This document shows positions 44,871-53,076 of a stretch of 64,000 nucleotides of DNA, in pieces. This DNA is from Bradyrhizobium tropiciagri (GTDB lineage Bacteria > Pseudomonadota > Alphaproteobacteria > Rhizobiales > Xanthobacteraceae): the NCBI RefSeq assembly GCF_018130545.1, contig NZ_JAFCKF010000015.1, positions 39,104-103,103 on the forward strand, written 5' to 3'. The notes under the pieces are model-generated. The model was not told the origin of the DNA and ran no database searches. It saw only the letters and a list, made by a program, of their open reading frames with translations. Each line of letters begins with the position of its first letter. The first letter of the stretch is position 1. Both the position numbers and the translations under genes were made by a program.

Positions 44871-46098
44871 ATGCCAGCCGCTGCCGCGCCCGCATCAGGA
44901 GCAGCAGGATGATGCTGACATTGAGCAGGTTCCAGGCGAGGCCATTGGCGAAGGCCGCGGCATAGGAGCCGGTGGCGTCGAAGATCACGCCCGAGATCCA
45001 GCCGCCAAAGGACATGCCGAACACCGAAGCGAAGATCACGATGCCGATCCGGGTTGCGGCCTCCGAGGCCGGCATCGCCTCGCGCACGATGATGGCATAG
45101 CTCGGCACGATGCCGCCCTGGAACAGGCCGAACATCGCCGAGATGACGTAGAGCGAGGTCAGGCTGTCGAAGAACAGGTAGAACAGCAGCGCCGCACCCT
45201 GCGCGATCGAGCCGATCAGGAGCGTGCGGATGCCGCCGATCCGATCGGCGAGGAAGCCGGAGCCGATCCGGCTGATGATGCCGAAGCCGAGCATCAGCGA
45301 CAGCATCTCGGCGCCGCGTGCCACGCCGTAGCCGAGATCGCCGCAATAGGCGACGATATGCACCTGCGGCATCGACATCGCCACGCAGCAGGAGATCGAC
45401 GCCAGCGACAGGATCGCGGTCAGCGCGTTGGTGGAAAGCCTGAGGTCGACCCGCGGCGGCGGCGCGTTGACATGGCTGCGCCGCGTCGCCGCCCCCATCA
45501 ACACACGCAGCACCATGAGCGCGAGCGTCATCGCGACCGCGGTGAAGATACCGATCGCGATATGGGTGGTGCGCCAGCCGATGCTCTGGATCCCGAAATT
45601 GACCAGCGGCGGCCAGACCGTGCCGCCGACATAGTTGCCGCTCGCGGCGATCGCGACCGCGAGACCGCGGTAGCGCTCGAACCAGTGCGAGGCCTCCGCC
45701 ATCAGCGGGCCGAAGGTCGCCGCCGACGACAGGCCGATCGCGAAATGCAGCAGGATGAAGGTCCAGATCGACGGGGCGTAACCGGCACCGATGTAACCGA
45801 GGCCAAGAATGCCGATCCCGGCGCCGATCGCTGTGACGATGCCATAGCGATCGCTGATCTTGCCAGTCACAACCTGGCCGATGCCGAAGCCGAGCATCAC
45901 CATGGTGAAGGCGAGCGAGGCCGTGCCGCGGGTGGCGCCGAAGTCGCTCTGCACCGCCGGCAGCGCCACCACCACCGACCACATGCCGACGCTGCCGAGA
46001 GAGCCGATCACCACGGCCACGACAAGGCGTAGCCACGCCCGGCGCGAGTCGGGAATGAACGTTGCGGCTACAGGGGAATATTCAGAAGAAATTACCAC
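44863..46098 (-). CDS. MFS transporter (OxlT / monocarboxylate-like)
   Basis: A 411-residue major facilitator protein with about 12 membrane segments. It includes motif A-like VVTGKISDRYGIVTAIGAG and, at the middle, GSGFLADRIGGIRTLLIG. The pattern resembles the OFA/MCT-type organic-anion transporters. Its N-terminal cytoplasmic tail is short (VISSEYSPVAATFIPDSRRAWLR). The substrate is unknown, and no catabolic gene is adjacent. Probably monocistronic. Confidence 0.88.
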   Translation of the reverse strand: MVISSEYSPVAATFIPDSRRAWLRLVVAVVIGSLGSVGMWSVVVALPAVQSDFGATRGTASLAFTMVMLGFGIGQVVTGKISDRYGIVTAIGAGIGILGLGYIGAGYAPSIWTFILLHFAIGLSSAATFGPLMAEASHWFERYRGLAVAIAASGNYVGGTVWPPLVNFGIQSIGWRTTHIAIGIFTAVAMTLALMVLRVLMGAATRRSHVNAPPPRVDLRLSTNALTAILSLASISCCVAMSMPQVHIVAYCGDLGYGVARGAEMLSLMLGFGIISRIGSGFLADRIGGIRTLLIGSIAQGAALLFYLFFDSLTSLYVISAMFGLFQGGIVPSYAIIVREAMPASEAATRIGIVIFASVFGMSFGGWISGVIFDATGSYAAAFANGLAWNLLNVSIILLLLMRARQRLALA

Positions 46099-46205
46099 GG
46101 CACGCGGAACTTCGTCGGCATTTGCCTCAAGGTCAAGCGCGTTGCCGAGAGATTAGGCATGCAGCAGCAAGGGGACGCACCGAGCTCACCAATGCGTGAA
46201 GCACC

Positions 46206-46649
46206 TCAATTGCCGTAGTTCGGATCCTGCGCCTGGAACGCGCCGCACTTCGCACCGATGCCGAACCGCTGATCGAAATCCACGGTGCCGCCGCCGACCG
46301 GGATGCGGGTCGACGGCAAGCCGCGCGTGTACTGGTCGACGGTGACGAACTTCTTGTCCGCGCTCATCGTCACATGCACCGGCTCGAGACCCTTGCCCTT
46401 GTTGAGCTCGGTCAGATCGAGCGTGTAGAAGCCGTCCGCTGTCTTGCCCGCAGCCATGCCGCCGTGCGGCGCGAACACGGTCGATTGCGGCAAATAGACC
46501 TCCATCAGAACGCCGTTACCCTTGCAGGAGATCATGCGGATCAGCCAGGTCCGGTCGTCCGGCAGCGTCGCTGCCGATGCCGGCGCCGAGAGCAGCGCAA
46601 TTGCGACAGCAAGACCTGCCGTGACGGTTCGTCCTGACCGATTCGACAT
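46206..46649 (-). CDS. Exported hypothetical protein
   Basis: A 147-residue protein with a signal peptide (TVTAGLAVAIALLSAPASAATLP). The mature domain has two Cys (MISCKGNG and GAKCGAF) that may form a disulfide and ends QDPNYGN. No family is recognised. It follows the MFS gene on the same strand with a 107-base gap and appears independent. Confidence 0.75.
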   Translation of the reverse strand: MSNRSGRTVTAGLAVAIALLSAPASAATLPDDRTWLIRMISCKGNGVLMEVYLPQSTVFAPHGGMAAGKTADGFYTLDLTELNKGKGLEPVHVTMSADKKFVTVDQYTRGLPSTRIPVGGGTVDFDQRFGIGAKCGAFQAQDPNYGN

Positions 46650-46920
46650 AGATGCCTCTGGTGGCTGAGTTGCGTCGTTGGCGTTTGGTCAGAAGCTGCG
46701 CCGCGAAAGTTCAATCCGCGTTGTGCACCGCAGGGATCACAGCCTGCCCGATCGACCGGGAATATCGGCCGTCGGACCGTGATCCATGCTGACGAGGAAA
46801 TCTGCTACAATGCGAGCCGGTTCACATTGGCGGCTCGCCGTCCGGACCTATCATCCCCCCGGATGGCGCGCAGCTCGCAAGGTAGCAAAGGACCGAAGCG
46901 CTCATCGTCGGAGGATCGTC

Positions 46921-47130
46921 ATGCATTCGTCGTCAGCAGAGTGGTTACCCGTTGCGTCGGCGCCATCGGACCGGGAGCTTGAGGTCTGTGTCCTCGACTA
47001 TGATGGCATGGTGCATGCGCTGATATTCCCGTGCCACCGGGACGGCGCCGAGTGGGTCGACCATGCCGGCAGCAGGCATCTCGACATCCAGCCGACGCAT
47101 TGGCGCAAATGGATGCAGGCCGCCAACTAG
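46921..47130 (+). CDS. Small protein, DUF551-like
   Basis: A 69-residue protein (MHSSSAEWLPVASAPSDREL, then HLDIQPTHWRKWMQAAN). The WLPVASAPSDR start and the terminal PTHWRKW resemble the DUF551-type small proteins found in phages and rhizobia. An ATG at 46786 would extend it into Arg-rich noncoding-like sequence, so 46921 is preferred. The start is preceded by GGAGGATCGTC. The function is unknown. Confidence 0.7.
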   Translation: MHSSSAEWLPVASAPSDRELEVCVLDYDGMVHALIFPCHRDGAEWVDHAGSRHLDIQPTHWRKWMQAAN

Positions 47131-47235
47131 CACCGTCATGAACCGGCCCGAGACGGCCACCGCCGACCTCGCACCCGTCCCTGGATTGCGCTAGAATTGC
47201 CACGTGAGGTTCAAGGGTGGGCCAGGAGGCTCGTC

Positions 47236-47532
47236 ATGGAATCACACGTGATCCCATTTGAAAATCGCTGGACCAACGGCAAGCATGCCTGGGAGTGGCA
47301 TTGCGAGCTCGAACGGCTGGGCGTGCCGGTCGTTCGGACGATGTATTGCGAGCATGAGACGCACCGCCGCAACAAGTCGACAGTGGTGTTCGATATCCCT
47401 GTGGGCTTTGTCCATGACTGGCTGGCCTTCCACGACCGGCGCGCCGCCCGGCGCCAATTGCTGTGGCGCGCCAGCGTCATCACGCTCGGCATCATCGCCG
47501 CATCGGGCGTCGTGCTCGGCGCCTTGAGATAG
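47236..47532 (+). CDS. Small membrane-anchored hypothetical protein
   Basis: A 98-residue protein with a strong AGGAGG ribosome site before ATG 47236. The soluble N-terminal part has W, H and C residues (WEWHCELERLGVPVVRTMYCEHETHRR). A single C-terminal membrane segment follows (ASVITLGIIAASGVVLGALR), giving a tail-anchored topology. No family is recognised. Confidence 0.7.
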   Translation: MESHVIPFENRWTNGKHAWEWHCELERLGVPVVRTMYCEHETHRRNKSTVVFDIPVGFVHDWLAFHDRRAARRQLLWRASVITLGIIAASGVVLGALR

Positions 47533-47647
47533 AGGCCGCGACCCCGGCCCCCGGGGACCAGCTGGACGGCCCGCCCCGCCCTTTCCGGCCCAGAATTCAT
47601 GTGTCCGGACGCCTGCGACCTCCCGTGCGCCCCTCGGACGGCACTTA

Positions 47648-47663
47648 TTAACCCTTTGCTAAC
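47648..47663. promoter_or_regulatory. CtrA box upstream of flhA
   Basis: TTAA-CCCTTTG-CTAAC matches the CtrA consensus TTAA-N7-TTAAC with one mismatch, about 185 bases upstream of the preferred flhA start and 85 upstream of the alternative GTG. CtrA control of flagellar genes is well established in alphaproteobacteria, and ctrA itself is in this window. Confidence 0.6.
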
Positions 47664-47834
47664 CATACACCCGGCAAGAATTGCCGAGTGAAGTCGAGTG
47701 TCGTCGAACGCGTCTAACGGGCGGAGATCCCCGTGAACGCCAGCGCGGTGCCTCACTTTCGGAACGGCGGCCCTGCGGCCGTCGCGCAGACGCTTGGCGG
47801 CCGCGGCCGCCAGTCGCGGGGGAGAGCGGCTACC

Positions 47835-49967
47835 ATGGTCGACGTCACGGCGGGTCAGGGCACGGCTGGCAAGAGCGGATTGCCGAGCTTCGGCGAGATC
47901 ACCGACATCCTCAAGCGCGGCGATCTCGCGCTGGCGCTCGGCGTTCTCACCATCCTGGTGGTGCTGATCCTGCCGCTGCCCTCGATCGTGCTCGACCTGT
48001 TCCTGGCGGTCTCGATCACGATCTCGATCCTGATCCTGATGACCTCGCTGTTCATCCAGGCGCCGCTAGAATTCTCGTCGTTTCCGACCATCCTGCTGAT
48101 CTCGACCATGATGCGGCTGTCGCTGAACATGGCCTCGACCCGGCTGATCCTGAGCCATGGTCACGAGGGCACGGCCGCTGCCGGCCACGTCATCGAGGCG
48201 TTCGGCAATTTCGTGATGGGCGGCAACTTCGTGATCGGCATCATCGTGTTCGCGATCCTGGTAATCGTGAACTTCGTGGTCATCACCAAGGGTTCGGGCC
48301 GTATCGCCGAAGTCGCGGCGCGCTTCCAATTGGACTCGATGCCCGGCAAGCAGATGGCGATCGACGCCGACCTGTCCGCCGGACTGATCGACGAGAAGGC
48401 CGCCAAGGAACGCCGCAAGGCGCTGGAGGACGAAAGCGGCTTCTTCGGCGCGATGGACGGTGCCTCGAAATTCGTCCGCGGCGACGCCATCGCCGGCCTC
48501 TTGATCGTCGGCATCAATATCGTCGGCGGCATCATCATCGGCGTCGCCCAGCAGGGCCTTTCCTTCAGCGAAGCCGCCCGCACCTACACCGTGCTGACGG
48601 TCGGCGACGGCCTCGTCACCCAGGTGCCGGCGCTGATCGTCTCGACCGCGGCCGGCCTCTTGGTCTCCAAGGCCGGCATCACCGGCGCCGCCGACAAGGC
48701 GCTGATGCGCCAGCTCTCCGGCTATCCGCAGGCGCTCGGCATGTCGGCCGGCGTGATGCTGGTGCTGGCGCTGCTGCCGGGCATTCCGACGCTGCCGTTC
48801 ATGGCGCTGGGCTCCGGCGCCGCGGTGCTGGCCTGGAACGCGCGCAACCAGAAGCGGGCGGCGAAGGCTGCCGAAACGGCCGCAGCAGCAGCCCCGGCTG
48901 CGGCCGCAGCCGCCGCCGCTGCCGCCGCGGAAGAGCCGATCGCCGCCGCGCTGAAGATCGACGACCTCAAGATCGAGCTCGGCTATGCGCTGCTGCCGCT
49001 GGTCAACGGTCCCGACGGCACCGATCGCCTCACCGAGCAGATCAAGGCGCTGCGCCGCTCGCTTGCGATCGAGATGGGTTTTGTGATGCCGGCAGTGCGT
49101 ATCCTCGACAACGTCCAGCTCGAGGCCAACAGCTACGTCATCAAGATCAAGGAAGTCGACGCCGGCACCGGCAAGATCTGGCCGAGCCAGTTCATGGTCA
49201 TGGACCCGGCCGGCAACCAGGTGCAGCTGCCCGGCATCCACACCATGGAGCCGACTTTCGGCCTGCCCGCGACCTGGGTCGATGCCGGCCTGAAGGAAGA
49301 AGCCGCGCTGAAGGGCTACACCGTGGTCGACGCCGCGACCGTGCTGTCGACCCATCTGACCGAGCTGCTCAAGACCAACATGGCAGACCTGTTGTCCTAC
49401 GGCGAAGTGCAGAAGCTCCTGAAGGACCTGCCGAAGGAGCAAGGCGAGCTGATCAAGGACATCGTGCCTAGCCAGGTCACGGTGTCGGGCATCCAGCGCG
49501 TGCTGCAATTGCTGCTCGCCGAACGGATCTCGATCCGCGACCTTTCGACCATCCTCGAGGGCATCGCCGACGCGCTGGCGTTCTCGCGCAACCCGGCCAC
49601 CATGGTCGAGCATGTCCGGGCCCGGCTGGCGCGGCAGATCTGCGCCCAGAACACCTCGCCGAACGGCTATCTGCCGCTGATCGCGCTGTCGGCGCGCTGG
49701 GAGCAGGCGTTCGCAGAGTCGATCGTGGGCCAGGGCGACGACCGCAGCCTGGCGATGCAGCCGTCGAAACTGTCGGAGTTCATGACCGCCGTGCGCAATG
49801 CCTTCGAACAGGCGGCACGCGAAGGCGAGGCGCCGGTGCTGGTGACGTCGGCCGCGATCCGGCCGTTCGTTCGCTCACTGGTGGAACGGTTCCGCTCGCA
49901 GACCACTGTCCTGTCGCAGGCCGAGATCCATCCGCGAGCCCGGCTGAAGACGGTCGGCAGCGTCTAG
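47835..49967 (+). CDS. flhA: Flagellar biosynthesis protein FlhA
   Basis: 710 residues from ATG 47835 (GGGGGAGAG ribosome site); a GTG at 47733 would add 34 residues. It is the export-gate component of the flagellar type III system. There are eight membrane segments in the first half, and the conserved FHIPEP-region sequence (MRLSLNMASTRLILSHGHEGTAAAGHVIEAFGNFV, shown in part) is clear. An unusual poly-Ala linker lies near residues 350-375 (AAAAAPAAAAAAAAAAAE), and the cytosolic domain ends QAEIHPRARLKTVGSV. FliI and FliJ, its export partners, are nearby at 52552-54402. Confidence 0.95.
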   Translation: MVDVTAGQGTAGKSGLPSFGEITDILKRGDLALALGVLTILVVLILPLPSIVLDLFLAVSITISILILMTSLFIQAPLEFSSFPTILLISTMMRLSLNMASTRLILSHGHEGTAAAGHVIEAFGNFVMGGNFVIGIIVFAILVIVNFVVITKGSGRIAEVAARFQLDSMPGKQMAIDADLSAGLIDEKAAKERRKALEDESGFFGAMDGASKFVRGDAIAGLLIVGINIVGGIIIGVAQQGLSFSEAARTYTVLTVGDGLVTQVPALIVSTAAGLLVSKAGITGAADKALMRQLSGYPQALGMSAGVMLVLALLPGIPTLPFMALGSGAAVLAWNARNQKRAAKAAETAAAAAPAAAAAAAAAAAEEPIAAALKIDDLKIELGYALLPLVNGPDGTDRLTEQIKALRRSLAIEMGFVMPAVRILDNVQLEANSYVIKIKEVDAGTGKIWPSQFMVMDPAGNQVQLPGIHTMEPTFGLPATWVDAGLKEEAALKGYTVVDAATVLSTHLTELLKTNMADLLSYGEVQKLLKDLPKEQGELIKDIVPSQVTVSGIQRVLQLLLAERISIRDLSTILEGIADALAFSRNPATMVEHVRARLARQICAQNTSPNGYLPLIALSARWEQAFAESIVGQGDDRSLAMQPSKLSEFMTAVRNAFEQAAREGEAPVLVTSAAIRPFVRSLVERFRSQTTVLSQAEIHPRARLKTVGSV

Positions 49968-49991
49968 CGACCGCAAATCATTTGCGTTTTC

Positions 49992-50014
49992 GCCTGTGTT
50001 TTCTCGCCACAGGC
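49992..50014 (+). terminator. Possible flhA terminator stem-loop
   Basis: GCCTGTG-N9-CACAGGC, a 7-bp stem 24 bases after the flhA stop; only a short T-run follows, so it is a weak terminator or RNA-stability stem. The rest of this 318-base gap to 50287 holds only the EcfG promoter. Confidence 0.4.
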
Positions 50015-50180
50015 AACTGATTTATGTGGAACCGGCCGGAACGGCCCTATCTGGAATGCAACATTCCAGCGCAAGCCCAAGACACTGATATTAAAAAGCT
50101 TTAATGCAATCCGGATTACCAAAAGGTCATTTTTGATCGCGACCGATCACGTCTCATCACGCCCTTGTGATGCCCTCTAG

Positions 50181-50206
50181 GGAACGGAATCGGCAAATCC
50201 TACGTT
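50181..50206 (+). promoter_or_regulatory. EcfG-type (general stress response) promoter
   Basis: GGAAC (50181-50185), exactly 17 bases, then CGTT (50203-50206), a full match to the sigma-EcfG consensus. The -10 is 81 bases before the start of the small membrane protein at 50287, leaving a moderately long leader. Confidence 0.75.
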
Positions 50207-50286
50207 AGCTGGGCACGAGACGTTGAACCGGACAACAGCACGACCCGACAGATTTACTGAGAGCAGGAAGGCGGCAGGAGACTTCC

Positions 50287-50487
50287 ATGAACCACTCGAT
50301 CTACAGCGCTGATCGTACGACGCACCTGAAGATTGTGGTCGTGGCCTTGGTCGCCGGTATCATGGTCGCTGGTTTCGGCATCTCGGCGCACAATTCGTCG
50401 GACGAGGGTTACACCCAGACCGCACGTGTCATGAAGGCCGGCAAGCCGGTCGCAATCACGAGCTCGGGCACCTCGCTGGTCCGCTAA
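50287..50487 (+). CDS. Small single-span membrane protein, stress-promoted
   Basis: A 66-residue protein with AGGCGGCAGGAGA before ATG 50287. Residues 1-15 are polar, 16-34 form one membrane segment (KIVVVALVAGIMVAGFGIS), and the exported tail is Ser/Thr-rich (ISAHNSSDEGYTQTARVMK). It could be an uncleaved anchor or signal peptide. No function is recognised. The upstream EcfG promoter predicts induction by general stress. Confidence 0.75.
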   Translation: MNHSIYSADRTTHLKIVVVALVAGIMVAGFGISAHNSSDEGYTQTARVMKAGKPVAITSSGTSLVR

Positions 50488-50584
50488 CAGGAGAGTTTCA
50501 CGAATTCACGTGGTGTTCTTTACAGCCCCCCAAAGTCGCTACGTGGATATTTAAGACCCCCAACTACCCCCAAGTTGACTATCG

Positions 50585-50618
50585 AAAACGCCCGCTCCCC
50601 ACGGGCGTTTTCTTTTTT
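50585..50618 (+). terminator. Rho-independent terminator
   Basis: AAAACGCCCG-CTCCCCA-CGGGCGTTTT followed by CTTTTTT: a 10-bp stem with U-run, 98 bases after the small membrane protein stop. Confidence 0.85.
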
Positions 50619-50677
50619 GTGCGGGTGGTGGATTCAACACTGGAGCGGATTGACGCGGGCACAGCTCTCTCCACGTC

Positions 50678-50800
50678 ATTGCGAGCCACCCGGTCGGCGC
50701 GAAGTGCCGCCGGATGACAGGCTTCGCGAAGCAATCCATTTCGCGCATGTGCGGTAGGATGGATTGCTTCGTCGCTCCGCTCCTCGCAATGACGAGGTTT
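50678..50800. repeat. Dispersed inverted repeat (GTCATTGCGAGC family)
   Basis: The ends GTCATTGCGAG and CTCGCAATGAC are inverted over about 120 bases, with an inner pair GAAGCAATCCAT and ATGGATTGCTTC. The central part is irregular. The whole 50619-50830 gap between the terminator and the anti-sigma gene is occupied by this element plus spacer. Confidence 0.8.
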
Positions 50801-50830
50801 CCGACACTCTTCGACGATAAGGCGAGCCGG

Positions 50831-51802
50831 CTATCGCGGCGTGTTCGACGCAGGCGGCACGGTCTCGATCAGCTTGCCGGTGAAGATCGGCGCCGAGGTC
50901 GGCTGGCCGTTCGGCGAACCGCCGGCCTGCTCCACCGTCACCGCGTAAGTGGCGCCGTTGATCACATCGGGATCGTAGCCCGACAGCACCGGACGCGCGG
51001 TGAAATCATCAGCGCCGATCACGCCGAGCGAGCGCGGCTGCGGCAGCTTGTCGGAGATCAGCCAGAGCTCAAAGCTCTTGCCGGGCTCCGACGCGGCGCC
51101 GACCTTGCGGACGGTGAAATTCTTGGTCGCGCCGTCGATGGTCATGATGAAAGCGGGCCCGCCATTCGGTCCCTGCAACAGCGCGACATATTGCGCCGAC
51201 GGCGTGAGTGCCGGCGCCGGCGTCTTCACTTCCACGGTCTGGATCCGCGGCTTCGGCCGGATCGCATTCGGCAGAGCGTCGGGCTTGTAGATCTGCAGAC
51301 CAAGCGTCACCAGCAGCGCAGCCGCCATCGCGGTCGCAGCCGACGCGATGCCGCGCCAGCGCTTCACGCGGCTCGCAAGCGCGATCATGTTGGTGCTGTC
51401 GTTGACGCCAAAACGTGGCTGGATTGGTGGCCGCCGGATCTCGGCCGGCTGCGGGATTTCTGACGGCCGAGCAGGCTCCGGATCGAACGCCGAGCCGAAT
51501 TCGGAATCATCGGCGAGCGGCGGCGGCGCTGTCGTCGCCGCCGGCGTCTCGGGCAGCACCAGCGGCGCCTGCGGCGCGCCGTGACCGAGCGCCGCCTTGA
51601 TGTTCTCCCAGACCACCGGACGCGGCTCGACCAGGCCGACCATCTGGTTCAGCGGCCCGAGCCTGAATTCCCAGGCCTGCACGAGCGCGGCGAATTCGCT
51701 GTCGACGGCCATCATGGTCTCGACCTGCGTGCGCTCATCGGCATCGAGGGTACCGAGCGCATATTCCGCGGCGAGCGCGATATGGTCTTCGCTAGTGGCC
51801 AT
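50831..51802 (-). CDS. Anti-sigma factor (RskA-type)
   Basis: A 323-residue membrane anti-sigma factor. The N-terminal zinc-less ASD-like helical region (ALAAEYALGTLDADERTQVE) is followed by a Pro-rich linker and one membrane segment near residues 165-185 (AATAMAAALLVTLGLQIY). The C-terminal RskA domain is extracytoplasmic (YVALLQGPNGGPAFIMTID, then FELWLISDKLPQPRSLGVIG). The ATG is 3 bases after the sigma stop, so sigma and anti-sigma are co-translated. Confidence 0.9.
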   Translation of the reverse strand: MATSEDHIALAAEYALGTLDADERTQVETMMAVDSEFAALVQAWEFRLGPLNQMVGLVEPRPVVWENIKAALGHGAPQAPLVLPETPAATTAPPPLADDSEFGSAFDPEPARPSEIPQPAEIRRPPIQPRFGVNDSTNMIALASRVKRWRGIASAATAMAAALLVTLGLQIYKPDALPNAIRPKPRIQTVEVKTPAPALTPSAQYVALLQGPNGGPAFIMTIDGATKNFTVRKVGAASEPGKSFELWLISDKLPQPRSLGVIGADDFTARPVLSGYDPDVINGATYAVTVEQAGGSPNGQPTSAPIFTGKLIETVPPASNTPR

Positions 51803-51805
51803 CAA

Positions 51806-52351
51806 TCAGAGTCCAAGACACTCCCGGATATCCATCAGGCTGCGGCGCAGCCAGGTCTTCACCGTGTTCACCGGTGTCTCGAACTTTGCGGCGAGCTGCT
51901 CGCGGCTCCAACCGTTGTAATAGGCGAGCAGCACGAGCTTCTGACGATCAGCCTCCAAACGACCGACGCACTCCAGCAATCGCTTCAACTCTTCCGTCAT
52001 TTCCCGCCGCGCCAGCGGATCGGGCGAGTCGGCGGCAACCTCCATCGCAGCCGGCTCTTCCTCCAACGAGGACTCGCTACGCTTGCGCACCACGTCGATG
52101 GCGCGGTTGCGCGCGATCGACGTCATCCACGTGATCGGGGAAGACAGGGCCGGGTTGAACTGCCCGGCGCTGTTCCAGATCTTGACGTAAGCCTCCTGAA
52201 TGACCTCCTCGGCGAGGTCCTGACGCCGCAAGATACGGAGCACGACACCGAAGAGTTTCGCGCGGGTCGCGGCGTACAGCCGCTCGAAGGCGGCCTCATC
52301 CCCCTTGGCGACGGCGGCGATCAGCCAGACCAGCTCAGCCGGCGTCAGCAT
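51806..52351 (-). CDS. ECF RNA polymerase sigma factor (SigK-like)
   Basis: A 181-residue ECF sigma factor. Region 2 reads AFERLYAATRAKLFGVVLRILRR and EVIQEAYVKIWNSAGQF. Region 4 has YYNGWSREQLAAKFETPVNTVKTWLRR. The start follows a GGGGGG ribosome site. It is held by the downstream RskA-type anti-sigma and released by an unknown extracytoplasmic signal. It is not the EcfG of the stress promoters above, since no NepR or PhyR gene is present. Confidence 0.92.
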   Translation of the reverse strand: MLTPAELVWLIAAVAKGDEAAFERLYAATRAKLFGVVLRILRRQDLAEEVIQEAYVKIWNSAGQFNPALSSPITWMTSIARNRAIDVVRKRSESSLEEEPAAMEVAADSPDPLARREMTEELKRLLECVGRLEADRQKLVLLAYYNGWSREQLAAKFETPVNTVKTWLRRSLMDIRECLGL

Positions 52352-52494
52352 TTAGCGCCCCCCAAGCCTGCATCCCCCATCGCTTCCTTGCCACCCGTGC
52401 TGCCGATCATGGTCTGGACCGGTGGTAGCATATTTTGGGACAGCACGATCCGCCAAGTGGCTGACAAGTGGCCGGCTTGTGGACAGCGCCCAGC

Positions 52495-52521
52495 AAAAAG
52501 CCCGGGCGATCGGCCCGGGCT
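52495..52521 (-). terminator. fliI-fliJ operon terminator
   Basis: On the minus strand AGCCCGGGC-N5-GCCCGGGCT followed by TTTT, 31 bases after the fliJ stop. Confidence 0.8.
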
Positions 52522-52551
52522 CGCAATCTGGTCAGCGGAGGGAGCGACGTT

Positions 52552-52971
52552 TCAGGCGATGACGCCGAGACGGGCCCGCATCAGGCCGATCGAATCCATG
52601 TCGGCTTGCTCGCGGGCGCTCTCCTCCGCGCGTTCGCGCGCCTGGTCGCGCTCGTCGAGCAGTTCGACCTTCTTCAATTCCTCGAACGCCTCCGACAACA
52701 GCGCCTTGGCGTCGTCGAGCTGGGCGCGCAGTTCGTCGGCTGAGCGGGTCAGGTTTTCCCGGCGCTGGATCGCAGCCTTGGCATAGGTGGGATAGGCGAA
52801 GTGCGTGGGATCGTTGATCCCGGCACGGTCCTGCTCGGTCTGGATCTCGCGCTCGAGTTCGACGGACATGCGCTGGAAGTCGGCGATCATGCCTTCGATC
52901 TGGGTAACCCGGCGGCGCTTTTCATCGACCTGAAATTTCTTCAGGCGGATCAGCGTTTCACGTGACTTCAT
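52552..52971 (-). CDS. fliJ: Flagellar export chaperone FliJ
   Basis: A 139-residue all-helical coiled coil (LIRLKKFQVDEKRRRVTQIEG to EELKKVELLDERDQARERAEE), matching FliJ in length and composition. FliJ recycles export chaperones and links FliI to FlhA. It lies 105 bases downstream of fliI on the same strand, with a terminator just after it. Confidence 0.9.
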   Translation of the reverse strand: MKSRETLIRLKKFQVDEKRRRVTQIEGMIADFQRMSVELEREIQTEQDRAGINDPTHFAYPTYAKAAIQRRENLTRSADELRAQLDDAKALLSEAFEELKKVELLDERDQARERAEESAREQADMDSIGLMRARLGVIA

Positions 52972-53076
52972 CGACTCATACTCCCCAGAAGTCCCAAATC
53001 TGAACGCGGGACAGAGCCGGCTCCCCGCTGGGCCCCGCCGGCATAGCTATGGTCCGGAGATGATGGCCTGACAAAG

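Noticed and set aside
46779-46982. 67-residue frame overlapping the DUF551-like gene
   Set aside because: Different frame from the conserved small protein and without a ribosome site.
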